A stretch of 64,000 nt of DNA from Micropterix aruncella (GCA_944548615.1 OX155980.1:57114079-57178078), one strand, 5' to 3'. Positions 9,345-20,556 are shown, numbered from the stretch's first letter. The notes: a model not told the origin generated them from the letters alone. Translations and numbers: made by a program.

Positions 9345-10046
9345 CCATATACAGGCTCACTGATTAAACCGAAGTTATGTCATAATTATTAAGACTCTAT
9401 TGTTACTTTTCCATGTCCAGCTCAACATGCAATCTCCCCATATCGCGTTATTTCTTAATACCTACCTACGTATCACTACTATCATTACGCGGTGTCACTT
9501 AATTTTTACGAGCTGTATCGCAAAATTCATAAAAATAAGTTCTTATCGTGAATTTTGTAACCTTGCACTTCACCTCCTCCCACTGTGTTATTTAATCAAG
9601 AATGCGTGCCAAATAATATATGTACTAATAAAACATATCATATAATTTAATATCTGATAATTTGAATTTTCTTTTTTTCATGTTTTACAACAGTTATATT
9701 ACATTATTTTAGCTTTTGACCGAATTATTATTAATTGAACATTACTAAATCCAATCATTTTCATAATCGGAGATGGATTATTATATTAAGATAGTGTCTT
9801 GACGATTTCTGTTGCACCAATTTTTTTGTTATAATTTTATATTTCTAAAATGACTACTTTATAACTGACTGTTCGTTTATATATTAAAGACTATTTGTGT
9901 ATTTTTCAGCTCAAAATATTTTTAAAACATTTTACATTATTATTACGAATAAAATAAATAATTGCATTCACAATTTACAAAAATAATCACTCTGTAAAAA
10001 ATAGCTATAGTTAGCATACCACATAAGGTAAATCATGAAAAAACAA
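9345..10046. other. AT-rich intergenic stretch, nothing recognised
   Basis: The stretch holds mostly A/T runs and short open frames without similarity I can name. Confidence 0.6.
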
Positions 10047-10129
10047 TTTCACTATATCAAGATCAGGGATTCCTACCAACTAGCCTATTTTCACTATACC
10101 AAGAGCAGGGATTACTACCAACTGGCCTA
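10047..10129 (+). repeat. Two tandem copies of a 41-42 bp repeat
   Basis: Two adjacent copies begin TTTCACTATA and end CTACCAACTRGCCTA, with a few substitutions between them. Confidence 0.85.
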
Positions 10130-10265
10130 CCTGAGCGCACTCGTGCGCGCAGAAATTTGAGGAACTTATGGCAATCCTATGTTATAAAGAAACTACCCTC
10201 TTTCTCCAGGTTTCTTTGCTCTATAAGACATCAGGAATAATAAAATACCATGAGTCTGAAAATCA

Positions 10266-10302
10266 ACGTCGGAATCAATACACAATGTATTGATTCCGAC
10301 GT
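10266..10302. repeat. Perfect 17-bp inverted repeat, 3-nt loop
   Basis: ACGTCGGAATCAATACA at 10266-10282 and its exact reverse complement at 10286-10302 are separated by CAA. This would form a very stable hairpin in single-stranded DNA or RNA. It could be the centre of a fold-back element, but the arms do not continue beyond 17 bp. Confidence 0.92.
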
Positions 10303-10984
10303 CTGCCCGTACGTCTTCCGCCCGTCTGTCGATTATCTCGTATACAAGCAAGGCGACGCCTGCGATCTCCCATAATGATTACTTCGGAAAAACTGTCTCC
10401 TTTATCCCCCTCCTTTCCACTCCTTCCCTCATTACGCTACTGCTTGAGTCATTTTTGTTTACATAGTTTGGATGCCTTTGTCTGCCACGTCATTATGCTA
10501 CCGATGAAGCATGTAAACTATTGTAAACCATACTTCTAGCGACTTAACGTCGGGCGGGTAATAACTTGGCATCATTTGGGAATCTGGAGATGCCGAATAG
10601 CTCACAAAAAGGAGGCACCGGGGCTTGTTAAACCCAGCAAACCCCATCCCTGAAGGATGTGGCTGCTGGCTTCTTAATACAGGTTAGAATTACCTCACCA
10701 TTTTCCTAAACACTGTGGCTGCAAATCAAATAGGTCAGGTACGTGCTTCTCGGACAGGTTAGTGGGAATCGCAGTCATGGCCGCCTTCGACCGATATCGC
10801 ATACGAGAAACAGGAGAGCACTGGAGCAACTCCGAGCGTCAGACGAATGTTTGGTTTCCGCCTATCCAAGTCAACGCTGTCTCTGAGCGGCGCACATTGG
10901 AACCTATGACGTCAATAGTTAGACAAACATATTGTTTAAGCAGATATTTTTTTTATTATTCCCAGCACGTAATTTATTATAGAT
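10303..10984. other. Unannotated stretch
   Basis: I see no gene. A moderately GC-rich segment at 10560-10760 may be a decayed repeat, but I recognise no family. Confidence 0.4.
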
Positions 10985-11197
10985 ACAGTATCGTGCGAAG
11001 TAATCTCGCCACATGCCATTTTTCGAAAAAAAGTGAAACAGTTTTTCACGCAGAATTTACTGTACCTACTTGAATGGCCCAGAAACTCCCCCGATCGAAA
11101 ACCTCTGGGTCATTTGCAAAGAACGGCTCTCCAAGATAAATTGTACAACGAAAACCAAGATGATCAGTGCAGTAATTCAAGTGACTTTTTTACAGAG
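10985..11197 (+). pseudogene. Tc1-type transposase C-terminal fragment
   Basis: Read with frameshifts, the plus strand gives KKVKQFFTQNLLYLLEWP, then RNSPD, then (in the next frame) PIENLWVICKERLSKINC and KTKMISAVIQV. The block 'EWPxxSPDLNPIENLW' is the signature around the last catalytic acidic residue of Tc1-like DDE transposases. The frameshift falls between SPD and PIENLW. The rest of the protein is missing or too diverged to see. This is a dead fragment. Confidence 0.8.
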
Positions 11198-11402
11198 ATA
11201 GAAAATGTTATGAAAAGGGTTTTGTTTTATTCATTGACGCAATGATAGCGTTTTGCAGATTCAAATGTTCGTGTCACTAACATACCTAGCTCCGGGAAAG
11301 TTAGTCTGAGTCGTGTCAGTCCGTTTATTTGCAAATTTTGTTCGATCGCTACAATAGTGATGCCCCTGTGTGCGGCGGGTTGGGAAACGAGCCGAGGGGG
11401 AA

Positions 11403-11418
11403 GGGGGGGGGGGGGGGG
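11403..11418. repeat. G16 homopolymer
   Basis: A run of 16 G follows an AGGGGGAA tract. It may be prone to sequencing-length error and could form a G-quadruplex. The surrounding 11380-11620 is unusually GC-rich for this window. Confidence 0.9.
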
Positions 11419-11654
11419 AGTGGCAATATTTGCGAGTCGACTGACTTTTGGGTCTGGCGCGGGTGCATTGGCCGACAATGTGACCCCGGAGCGACTCGCC
11501 GAAAAATAACCAAACAATTAAGCATATACGCGGAATGCGCATAGATACACGTTGTTACATGCACAGGCGCGGCGGCGGCGCTGGCTGGTGATGATCCAGG
11601 GCCGAATGGGACCTGGGCTGATCCACAAATGGGCCAGCTTTTTAAACAAAAAAA

Positions 11655-11995
11655 AAACGGCTGTGTCACCCCAAAAATTTCCCGGCAATTAGCCAAGGCC
11701 GTATGGAAGGATTTGGGCTTGATGGAACTCACACCGTACGTCGATGAAACGTCGAATATATCTACCTATCAAGATATTGAGAGTCAACCATGCGAATTTT
11801 TCGTTGGCGACGAGCGCGGGTAGTAAGAATGCAACGCATTTGCAACACTTGCAATTCCATCGTTTAAGCAATATACCGTCCGGCGAAAATTCAATGCGAT
11901 CTCGGCCCAATAAGGCATCTATCTGTGTATCAAATTTCAAGTCTCTAAGTCCAATATTTCAAGATTGAAATATGGGTGGATCAATTTCAACCACA
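11655..11995 (+). repeat. Unclassified dispersed repeat 'TCACCCCAA', copy 1
   Basis: The copy starts CTGTGTCACCCCAA, passes through GGCGACGAGCGCG and CCGGCGAAAATTCAATGCGA, and ends near CAATTTCAACC. It aligns almost end to end with 19680-20060 and shares its left part with 18815, 48462, 61590 (reverse) and 63465. No coding capacity of transposon type is visible. Confidence 0.8.
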
Positions 11996-12475
11996 AAATT
12001 AAAACGTGCCGCGAATAGTGGTTATGGCGAATAATCGGTTAGAGATTATAAGGCCTTCCCTATCGCGAATCAAAACGACACTGAAATTAGTAATAAATAA
12101 CAATAAGATGACTGGTTTATAAAAAATACGCAAGAGGCTGAGCCCCAATCGCATAGAAAATTGGTTTTTCTGCCCCACAATCTGGGCTTTGAATATTAAT
12201 TAAAAATCAATAGTAAATCGTGTCATGATCATGATTAATTACATGGCTTACTTAACAATACATGAGTGGTTTATAGCTAAATTTACTTAATTTTTATTAA
12301 TGATGATAATTTTTAACTAGATTATAATAACTAATACTTATTTTGTTGTTTATTTTGTTTAATATGTAGGTACATACATACGTACCTACTTTGTTATTAT
12401 TGAACTTGACAAAAAAAGCGTAACATTGTACACTGAAATGATGCCTGCCAAATTAAAGTTTATTTTTAATTAATA

Positions 12476-13100
12476 CTAGCTGTTACCCGCGACTTCGCTT
12501 CGCGTAGAGTTTCGAATCGAGTTGTTAATTTAAGTAGTTTGGGGTTTATTTGCTCTTTTAAACGCTACCTTTAGATATATAGTGCATTAATTTAAGAAAT
12601 CCCGTCTCAGATGCACTCTCGTGTTTTCGGTTAAATTTATGATTTTTATAAAGGGCTGTAAATGAGACCTTTTAAGGCATCCTTTAATTTCATCAGCGCG
12701 CGTTCCTTTTGGCAAAGTTTAAAGATAAGTTTGACTGGTAAAGTTTGGCGAATATCTCCAGCTATAATAGTAATACTATTAAACCACTCATCAAATTATT
12801 GTTGTTTATTTCGTCCTGTAGAGTTCTATTTAATGCTTCAGTACCTCTCTTATGTGCCGTAGTGCTTTCGTCCCATACTATGATTTTTATTTACATCATA
12901 CTTCAGCCAGCTTGCTTTTCTTTGAAATGTTGCATATTGGATTCCATACATTGCTAACATTTATAGACTTTTTATAGATCTCTTTAAGGCCGACGTTTTT
13001 GTTTTACATAGTTTTCAAATATACCAAACCGTTTCGTCAGCGCACACCGATAAAGCACATCACCACCTCTCCGTCTTGATTTACAAATATCTTGATTTCG
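12476..13100 (-). mobile_element. Degraded Helitron, minus strand
   Basis: On the minus strand the element ends with a short hairpin (GCG...CGC), then GGGTAACAG and CTAG at 12476-12479, followed by T. This has the same architecture as the other Helitron ends here. Inside is a broken PIF1-like helicase. The 5' boundary is not visible; the adjacent R1-type LINE begins near 13113. It belongs to a different, older Helitron lineage from the 1-8521 array. Confidence 0.65.
12655..12935 (-). pseudogene. Helitron helicase remnant
   Basis: Translated on the minus strand with frameshifts: PICNISKKSKLAEV, then IIVWDESTTAHKRGTEALNR, then GDIRQTLPV-like and DEIKGCLKRSHL-like blocks. WDESTTAHK corresponds to WDECTMAHK (motif II) of the tandem Helitron copies. 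Several frameshifts and stops show it is dead. Confidence 0.75.
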
Positions 13101-13112
13101 TATTGAAAACTA

Positions 13113-14155
13113 TTATGTATCACAATTAAATATAGCCGATAATATAGGCATAAAATTTGCCCTGAAGTCATCGTGGGCCCCGACCATTTGTGTAGTGTGG
13201 TAGTCAAACCGCAAGAAATTACCGCTACGCAACCTGATGTCGACCGCCGGGAAGAAACAGTGAGTTAAGCGGCCTTTGGAACTGGTATCCCACCTCTCTG
13301 CCATACTCTAAAACTCTCTGAATGGAGGGCGCGTACATAATCCGCAAACCTTGTAGTTTCCGGGTCGACAATAACGGAGTGGTACTCCACAGCGCGACCC
13401 CTACCGACCCACGAAATGGCCGCACGCTCCAGTACCTCAACGCCGGCGATACCTGGCAGCGCCATCGTCGAAGTTGTACGATAAGCCGCGCACATAGCAA
13501 TCAGAGGAAGCCGCTGGCCCCATAGAAGATCCTTTCTTCCAGCCTCAGAAAAAGTATCGGTAGCCCACGCACGAGCAGCGTATGTAATCTGAGGTACGTA
13601 AAGACCTCGATAGATAGTTCTCACCGCCGGAAAACGAATACCCCAGTTTGTGCGGGTCACACGTCGCAAAACAAAGAAAATATCACGTGCCTTTTCGGAG
13701 ACAGCTTTGGCGTGTGTAGTGAATGATCCTGAGGCTTCAAGAATAACTCCAAGGTACCGTACTTGGGGGAAAAACGAAACGGAAGAACCCGCCAGGCGAA
13801 TAACTGGGTTTCGCAATAGGCGCCCCTTCAATAAAAGTGCCTGCGTCTTGCTCAGCGAAAAGGAGAGTCTATTTCTCTCGCCCCATTGATGAATAACGTC
13901 TAGTGACGCAGCCAGTCTTCGCTCGATTTCGGACCGACTGTTTCCGCCCACCAAGAGCAATGCATCATCCGCGTAGGCACATATAGTACAGTCCTCCCGG
14001 ATAGGTAGACCCAGTAGTACGTCGAACAAAACGTTCCAAAGTGTTGGGCCGAGGACAGATCCCTGGGGACATCCCATAGTCGATATTTTGGACACTGAAG
14101 TGGGCCCGTAGCAGATAGTAACCAATTGGATTGGACAGTAGATTCGGCCCTGTCA
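13113..14155 (-). pseudogene. R1-clade LINE ORF2 fragment (reverse transcriptase to C-terminus)
   Basis: The minus strand has a 286-codon open stretch (14125 to 13265) with MGCPQGSVLGPTLWNVLFD and the catalytic AYADDALLL motif, then the typical R1-clade region ending SESFRVWQR. After a frameshift near 13290 it continues as RWDTSSKGRLTHCFFP and DYHTTQMVGAHDDFRAN, the family's RNase H-side C-terminal block. The endonuclease and the N-terminal half of the RT are missing: an in-frame stop occurs near 14155 and sequence beyond is a CA/CG-rich stretch. It is a 5'-truncated, broken copy that is otherwise well preserved, so it is relatively young. Confidence 0.9.
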
Positions 14156-14179
14156 GTGGCGACTGCGGAGTGGGTGTCG

Positions 14180-14235
14180 AGCGAGCGGCGGCGCGCACAC
14201 ACACAAACGCGCGCGCGCGCACGCGAAATAATCGG
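14180..14235. repeat. (CA/CG)n low-complexity, GC-rich tract
   Basis: An alternating purine-pyrimidine CACACA and GCGCGC run lies next to the truncated 5' side of the R1-like LINE. Such tracts can adopt Z-form DNA. Confidence 0.75.
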
Positions 14236-14339
14236 TGCGCTATTCGGCGCGAGAGCCACAGTCACAGAGCCGATTGTTACGCCGCTGATACGCGCCGATT
14301 ACCTGACCTTACTCAATAAGTCGCAGAGTGCGCGATAGA

Positions 14340-14965
14340 AACGCCGACTCTATTAGAGTGGGAGCTCCACGTGTCATCTTACGTCATCGGGCATACGATA
14401 GGAAAAGAGATAGGTATAAATGTTGCAAGCACCGATCAAATATAAAAATTATTAATAATCGAATATGACTTTCCGAAGATTTTTGCTCACTAAGCACAGA
14501 ATATTGAAATTACTTGGGAGACAATCAATTAATCAAATCATTTTGTATGGAGGTCTGCTGTTGACAACAGCCGTTCTGACGCAACTGAACTCAAATGTAT
14601 TTTTCTGTATTTTCTGATTTATAACTATTATATTTTAAATTATTTTTTATTCTTATGTGACTATTCGCTGACATTTTAAATTTCCACTGCTAATTTTTAG
14701 TATTTAGTTATTTTAAAGATAGTATTTGCGTTTTGTCGCAATATAAATCGCATGGTTATGTAACTCTTCAATAGCGTTAGATCCGTGGTATCGCACAGAG
14801 TGCTGACAGAGTAGAATTTTGAAAAAAATATAACACGAAAGTGTTTCAGATCGTGGATTTCATTGTAATATTTTGACTTGCGAATCCGAGGGAAAACTTT
14901 GGTCGAAACTAGGCTGTTTGCGTACCGAGCTGTGTCAGCCGATCGCTTGCGCAATCCGGCGAATA
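14340..14965. other. No recognisable gene
   Basis: The stretch is AT-rich. A minus-strand frame of 85 codons at 14954-14697 has no similarity I recognise. Confidence 0.5.
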
Positions 14966-15295
14966 AACAGTGGAGTCTGGAGACGTACGTTTCCTAAGTA
15001 GCGGGGGTAGCTTTTGACCTGGCGTCATCTATCATTAAAAATGATCCGTTGGCCACTCGATACCTAGTAAGCTTGACAAGCAAAGGGCCCTGCGGATCAG
15101 CGATAAATTCATTCTATGAATTACCGCTAACGCCAGTTGGAGGCCACGCAAGCCACCTTGAAGGCACTTCCAGTGCCTCGCGGTCAGCTATCGAACTGTG
15201 GACTGTGGATCGTGTTTGTCCGCTCTTTGCTTTTACCCCACGGGAGAGAGAATGGCGATTGGTGCAATGACAGTAGAGCTTTCCGTGGCAGAGGT
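14966..15295 (+). repeat. GC-rich complex repeat, dispersed partial copy
   Basis: The copy matches the right part of the array at 31180-33050 (best against 32500-32850): GGAGTCTGGAGA, AGCGGG, TGACCTGGCGTCATCTATC versus CAACCTGACGTCATCTATC, GATCCGTTGG and TTTTACCCCACGG. Identity is moderate, so it is old. It has no protein-coding signature. Confidence 0.7.
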
Positions 15296-15452
15296 GTTTA
15301 TGCAGGATTTTATTAATGGCTGGTAATCTGGCAATCTTGCGCGAGTCTCTTTCATCTGTTTATAAGCAGATTTTGGATTTCCAACCAGCATTTTTTCCTC
15401 AGCTTCGATGGTTTATGCAGTGCCTGAAAACGCTGGATGTCCACTTTCCTCG

Positions 15453-16201
15453 TCATATATACTAATATTATAAAGAGGTAAAGTTTGTGACGTTGTAGGA
15501 AGTAATCTCTGGATCTACTGAACCGATTTTGAAAATTCTTTTACCAATAGAAAGCCACGTTATTTGTGAGTGTCATTGGCTATATATTAATCCGAAAAAT
15601 GAAAAGACTTTTTCGTGGTTGTCGGATTTCCAAAGTAAGTCGGAAAAATGGTCGAACGAAAATGTTTCTAACTAACGCTGCCTTAACGATGAAAGATATA
15701 TGATTAAGTTCTAGGGAAAAGTTGTAGAGTTTGATAATGGCTACAAAAAAGTCAGCGACAGCATATGTCTAACTTTTATATTTAAGTCACAAAAAGTAGT
15801 ATTTTATATTGAAAAAATAATTTAAATCATTAGGTCATGTTTATTGGTCATATTATAAACAATTGTGAATTCATATCAAAATAAGTAAATTTATCGTCTC
15901 AAGTGTTTGAAACAAAAGACTTTTCCCTTTTACTGCATATAATTTCACTTTTACTGCATAAATGGTTAAAGAGATAAGACACTCACAAAGAAGACACTCA
16001 CAAGAAGACACTCACAAAAAAACGGTCTAGTATAGTCAAATTGGCATGTAAATACATACATACATATGCAGTAAAAATATAACCCTCATTTTAGCAGTCA
16101 GGAAATAATCATAGCACTCAGTATTCAATCCAAACCACATTCATAATTTCATCACAAGTAAAAAGTTTTACCGCCCAACGAAGTGGGCACGGGTCAGCTA
16201 G
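15453..16201 (+). mobile_element. Non-autonomous Helitron, Lep1-like
   Basis: The element starts at about TCATATATACTAATATTATA and ends with hairpin GCCCA-(ACGAAG)-TGGGC (16173-16188), then ACGGGTCAG and CTAG at 16198-16201 followed by T. No RepHel coding remains. The body contains runs of GACACTCACAA repeats near 15980-16015. The 5' boundary is less sure because the preceding base is G rather than the expected A. Confidence 0.75.
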
Positions 16202-16589
16202 TACTTAAATTAACATCGTTCGCGTCTGAAATGGAAAAACCAAAGGAAACTAATGCTTGACAAGGAGCAAGATCCCGAGATGATGACCAGCAAGAGCGCG
16301 CTTAAATCATAACCTTAAATAAAAAGCGATGTGCTAAGTGTTAACCAATCTTCATGAATTTCGAAATTTAAACTCATAAATAGGAATGTTACCATTAAAA
16401 TTGATTAAATAGCGCATTAGATTGATGAATGACATACCACGCTTTGGCAGCTAGTATTTTACTACAAACGCAACGATAGCACTCATAGAGCCAAACATTC
16501 ATAAATCTTCTGTTATGTTCAATAAAGTGGCGTTCTTGTAATGGCAGTATGCCTATACGGTATCCTATCTCGAAATAAAATAATAATAT
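16202..16589. other. No recognisable feature
   Basis: This is AT-rich spacer between a Helitron end and a LINE tail. Confidence 0.5.
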
Positions 16590-17000
16590 AGTAAACGATT
16601 TTTGAAATCATAGGTCTTATTATTTTAATACTATTTACTAACGATGTACTTTTTTAATTTGGTATATAGGATTCAATACGTAATAATACGCAATTTCAGA
16701 TAGTCTAATATATGGCACTCTCTATCTCTCCGTATTATTTCTGTGATTTAATTAGCCTATAAATAAATGCGATATATGCACTAATAATAGAATAATAGTT
16801 ATTGCACTAATAATAGTTATTATTGTTATTATTGGTTAAATTGTTGGATTTTTATAATCAATCAGTCATTTACAAAGAAATATTCTTTATCAATGTTATT
16901 ATAGATGGTCAAATAAATTGTTATTAGTTTCTCTGAAGAATGTTAGGTCGCCGGCGTAGAATGGTCTACAAAACGTTGTATGACATATGCACTATATGCC
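16590..17000 (-). mobile_element. LINE 3' tail, second copy
   Basis: The sequence aligns with 8530-8960 in the same orientation: TCTTATTATTTTAATA, AGTCTAATA...CTCT.TCTCT, TTTATAATCAATCAGTC and TCAATGTTATTATAGA.GGTCAAATAAATTGTT. A reversed third copy is at 30580-30890. It contains no intact ORF. Confidence 0.65.
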
Positions 17001-17378
17001 TAATGCCACTACGTAAAAAAATGAGGGATATTTACAGTAGCATTTTTGTCTCATTTCTTTTCTAGTGCTATGTAGCGGGCTATACCCGAAGATGCGTCGG
17101 TGTCGGCGCTTGCAACGTAGCCGTTGTATTATGTCGGATCGACTCATCTCGACCTTGGGATGTAGGAATTCGGTAAGTTCCGCCCGGAGGGACCATTTTT
17201 GCCCGCAGTCGGGGAGCTCACTGCAGTATAACGCATAAATATGCCCGAAGCAAACAAATTCGCCCACTTCCTGGAGGGCGTAAATGAGGACCGTTTTCGC
17301 AAAGTGATACAGGTCAATAAAATACATCGAAAATGAGTTTCTAATGGTTTCAAGTACTTCTGTCGGAGCCGGGGACAT
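16992..17378 (-). CDS. Hypothetical ORF of 128 codons, unknown
   Basis: A minus-strand ATG frame starts MSPAPTEVLETIRNSFSM and ends at a stop inside the LINE tail boundary. It contains several cysteines and a basic cluster (RLRCKRRHRR) in the middle. I do not recognise a family. It lies next to the LINE tail at 16590-17000, so it may be a diverged LINE piece or a chance frame. Its codon content is less AT-biased than the flanks. Confidence 0.2.
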   Translation of the reverse strand: MSPAPTEVLETIRNSFSMYFIDLYHFAKTVLIYALQEVGEFVCFGHIYALYCSELPDCGQKWSLRAELTEFLHPKVEMSRSDIIQRLRCKRRHRRIFGYSPLHSTRKEMRQKCYCKYPSFFYVVALGI

Positions 17379-17879
17379 CAGTGAAAATAAAATTCTAGAA
17401 AACGATATAAAAACACTTTTTTTATTAAGAGCTAAACCAAACGAGAATCACAGGGAACAAAGTTTTATTCTACAGATAGAAAATCCTATTTTAGAAATCA
17501 GAGCAGTGGCCAGTTCTAGAAACTCATAACGCCGCGAGCGGAACGATTACATCACGATGAGACAAATATTCCATTGTCGCGTTGGTCAGCTGGAGATTGG
17601 AGAGAAAACGCATCCGTCCGCGTCTGTCTCTGCATATGTAGAAATACGTACGACCGTACCTTTACATTACGTTACATGTTGTGTGGCTGTGTATATAGTA
17701 GGCGTTCTCGTATGTACACAAATGCGCGAATTATCTCTGGCTGCGCGGCGATGACGTCATCGGGGAATTTGGCGCTATTTTTATGCTAAATACATCTGCC
17801 TGTACACCGCGTTGCCGCGATGCCGCTTCGCCCCCTTTCCTCTTCCCTTGCCATAAGCAAAGTAGTAACATTGATTATA

Positions 17880-18788
17880 TATGTTGAGTTTTTATTTAGT
17901 GACATCTATGAAGTGAGTGTATCAGTAGGGGCAAATAAGCAACTTTTATTATATAGAGATTTGAAAATAAAAAAAGTTATAAAAAAAAAAAAGTTTTTGT
18001 TTTTTTTGGTTAAATTTGATAAACCTAACTGATAAATAAAAGTTTGAAAAGCGTTGAGCACGCTGCACCATCTAGAAATAGGTTAAATATCGCGAATAAG
18101 CAAAATCCGCTTTATTTTACCTACCGCTAGATGGTGCAATGCGAACAACCCATTTATAATCTAAAACTAAGTCCTGAACTATTATCTAAAATATCTCTCC
18201 GCACTCCTAGCCGGTCACTTGGAAATAGGGCACCCCTTCATGTACCTGGCTTTAAAACCAAATACAGGCGTAATTCCTATTTTATAAGGGTATGCGAAAC
18301 TTTCAACACCCTGAATGCTGACATTGATATTGACCCCTTTTTCACGAATATAGATACTATAAGGAAGCAGGTTGTAGGGCGATTTTGTGATGACCAGGCT
18401 TAGCATTTCCTTCTTTTATTAGTCTTGTTTATGTCAACATGTTTTCTAATGTACAATTTAGTATCTTCTTGTTTAATATCTTCTTTATACCTAATATCAG
18501 TTCTAAATTCACGTTATTATTATTGTCATTATCAGTGGTAACTTGTAAATGGCTCTAAGCTTCCTATTATTGTTCACTACAAAATTATTGGCTGTATGTT
18601 ATCCTTAAGAAAATAAAAATAAAATAAAATAAATAAAATACTATTACTCAAAACATTAAAATTTCAAAAAAATATATATATGTATTTTTTTGGGGGTTTT
18701 TTCCATTTGTTTTTGTAAATTAAAAGTTGCTTATTTGCTCGCATTATTTCACCCACTTCAAGGCTGTCACTAATTAAAACTTTTCCTG
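17880..18788. mobile_element. MITE (TA target site) interrupted by a LINE
   Basis: Left and right terminal inverted repeats of about 68 bp are flanked by TA (17878-17879 and 18789-18790). Both arms contain the block GCAAATAAGCAACTTTTA or its complement. The internal palindromic parts GTTGAGCACGCTGCACCATCTA (18053 region) and CTAGATGGTGCAATGCGAAC (18127 region) are also preserved. The family is the same as the uninterrupted 387-bp copy at 62579-62965. The extra 500 bp here is an inserted LINE tail. Confidence 0.75.
18131..18660 (+). pseudogene. LINE 3' end (ORF2 C-terminus) nested in the MITE
   Basis: The frame 18131-18403 contains LKLSPELLSKISLRTPSRSL, NRAPLHVPGFKTKYRRNSYF and RVCETFNTLNADIDIDPFF, which are typical of the post-RT C-terminus of insect LINEs. 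The fragment ends in an A-rich AAATAAAATAAAATAAA tail near 18650, as expected of target-primed insertion. It is strongly 5'-truncated. The first few codons read in from MITE sequence. Confidence 0.75.
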
Positions 18789-18814
18789 TATATGGTATAA
18801 GATTGCAAAAATCA

Positions 18815-18960
18815 CCCCAAGACTTGCAAAAATCCAAGGACTCTTTATCTGAATATTAATTTCATAAATAAAATCAATGAGCGCCCTCTCTCGGTCGGCG
18901 GACGAACCCGGTTGGGTCCCGTTCCATATTTTAGCCCTTAGCCGAGAAACGATCGCTTAG
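18815..18960 (+). repeat. 'TCACCCCAA' dispersed repeat, partial copy
   Basis: The copy contains CACCCCAAGACTTG, ATCTGAATATTAATTTCA, AATCAATGAGCGCCCTCTCT and GGACGAACCCGGTTGGGT, closely matching 48470-48600. It is truncated at the right, where a LINE fragment follows. Confidence 0.75.
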
Positions 18961-19145
18961 TGAGTTTAGAATCCCGTATAAAATATGGTGGACCGCTAGA
19001 TATTGTATTAGGGCCGATACTGTTCTTAGTTTATATAAACGACCTCACCAACATTGTTGTTAATCGCACAGTGATCATCTTTCGATGGAGCTGTTGGGAG
19101 AACATATGTATATACCACTACGCGGAAGACAGACTCCATCTCTAA
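18961..19145 (+). pseudogene. LINE reverse transcriptase fragment
   Basis: The frame includes VLGPILFLVYINDLTNIV, the common LINE RT block 'PQGSxLGPxLFLxYINDL' just before the catalytic YADD region. The sequence then degenerates (HYAEDRLHL may be the decayed YADD). There are only about 60 residues, with no flanking RT sequence. Confidence 0.75.
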
Positions 19146-19499
19146 TAATCTACTCCAAATTTTAAGCAAAAGTTATTTTATTGTACTTTATTAAACAAAT
19201 AGATCACCACACCGCAACATTTGCTTAATTAAGTAAAGAAATAGATTAAACAAGTCAATTTATATAAGAAATAATAAACACGACTGCCGTTACAAAAGTG
19301 AACTACTGTATTTATAATTATTTTTATTTAGGTTTTTTTAAATAAATATTTGGGGTTAATGAATTTATCCCTATAGATACATATATATTGTCGGAATGTA
19401 CTTTCATTTGACACATAAAACGATGTATTTATTTAATTTATTTACATTTGGAGATTTGGACATTTAGACAACTATTTACTTGGTATTTGGACAGTTAGG

Positions 19500-19648
19500 T
19501 ACCCTATGACACTCGGGATGACATAACTATTCTAACCACATACTTCTAAATCGGTTCGAGCGTTTAGAAGTTAGAATCGGAAAACATTCATAGATGAAAC
19601 CTAAACACATTACACTCCTTTTTTGTTGGGCAGTCGTGTAAAAACTAG
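19500..19648 (-). repeat. Dispersed repeat 'ACACGACTGCCCAAC', copy a
   Basis: On the minus strand the copy starts TTTACACGACTGCCCAAC, then GTGTAATGTGTTTAGG and CTTCTAAACGCTCGAACC, and ends near the GACACTCGGG complement. The same family lies at 33575-33735 and 39195-39300 on the plus strand. Confidence 0.75.
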
Positions 19649-19679
19649 GCCCTTTGGGCATGGTAAAAAAGAAAAAAAA

Positions 19680-20115
19680 ACGGTTGTGTCACCCCAAAAC
19701 TTTCCCGGCAAGGAGTAAAAGACCTACGGAAGGATTTGAGCGTGATTTTCACGTTCTGAGCGTCAATTTTTCACACGAGGAAATTACACCGCGCCGCGAT
19801 GAAACGTCTATTATATCGCGAGAGTCAACGACGCAAATCGTAGGTCGGCGACGAGCGCGAAAAGTGAGAATGCCACCCATTAAAGACGTTCGATTCAATC
19901 GTTTACGCAAATATACTCACCGGCGAAAATTCAATACGATTTCGGCATATTAAGGCATCTATGTACTAAATGTCAAGTCTATAAGTCCAATATTTCGAAA
20001 TTGAAATATGATATGACTAGTGCGCCCCCTGGTGGACCGATTTCAACCGCAACCTTTTCAATTCTTGCTGTAATCAGATGATGCATCCATGAGGCACATA
20101 TAGATATAAAGATTT
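19680..20115 (+). repeat. 'TCACCCCAA' dispersed repeat, longer copy
   Basis: The copy begins GGTTGTGTCACCCCAAAAC, contains GCGGCGCGATGAAACGTC-like, GGCGACGAGCGCG and CACCGGCGAAAATTCAAT, and extends into GACTAGTGCGCCCCCTGGTGG and TTTCAACCGCAACC. The extension also matches the reversed copy at 60840-61590. It has open frames but no protein family signal. Confidence 0.78.
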
Positions 20116-20556
20116 CCATCTGGAAATGGTTTTATTCGACTCAGGGGGCTCAAAATAAATATTTGCGTCTCAATCTCGAAACTATTTTGTTTCACGTTCA
20201 CAATACGTTCCCTCCTCGTTGGTTAGTGGGTGGGTAGGTCGGGAAAGTAAGAACATATTAATCAAAAAACAAGTCGTTATTTTCGACTTCCACTGCAGTT
20301 GTCACATTAGCGATTTGGCACAATATTCTCCGTTTCAACTGTTTACTTTACTCAAAATACCAATTTTTACACATTAGTAGTTTTGGCATGACTGACGATT
20401 TGATATCAAACCGAACTTACAGTCGTTTTCACGTCGATAAAGTTTATTTAGTGGGGTTTAACCATCACCATTCGGTTTTATTTCGTTTTTCTGTTTTATA
20501 TTATGTACATTGTTTTGCAATGATTAATTACGAATAAATATTATACCTATGAATTG

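Noticed and set aside
11227..11545. Overlapping Pro-rich minus-strand ORFs across the G16 run
   Set aside because: Composition artefact of the homopolymer; frames depend on its exact length.
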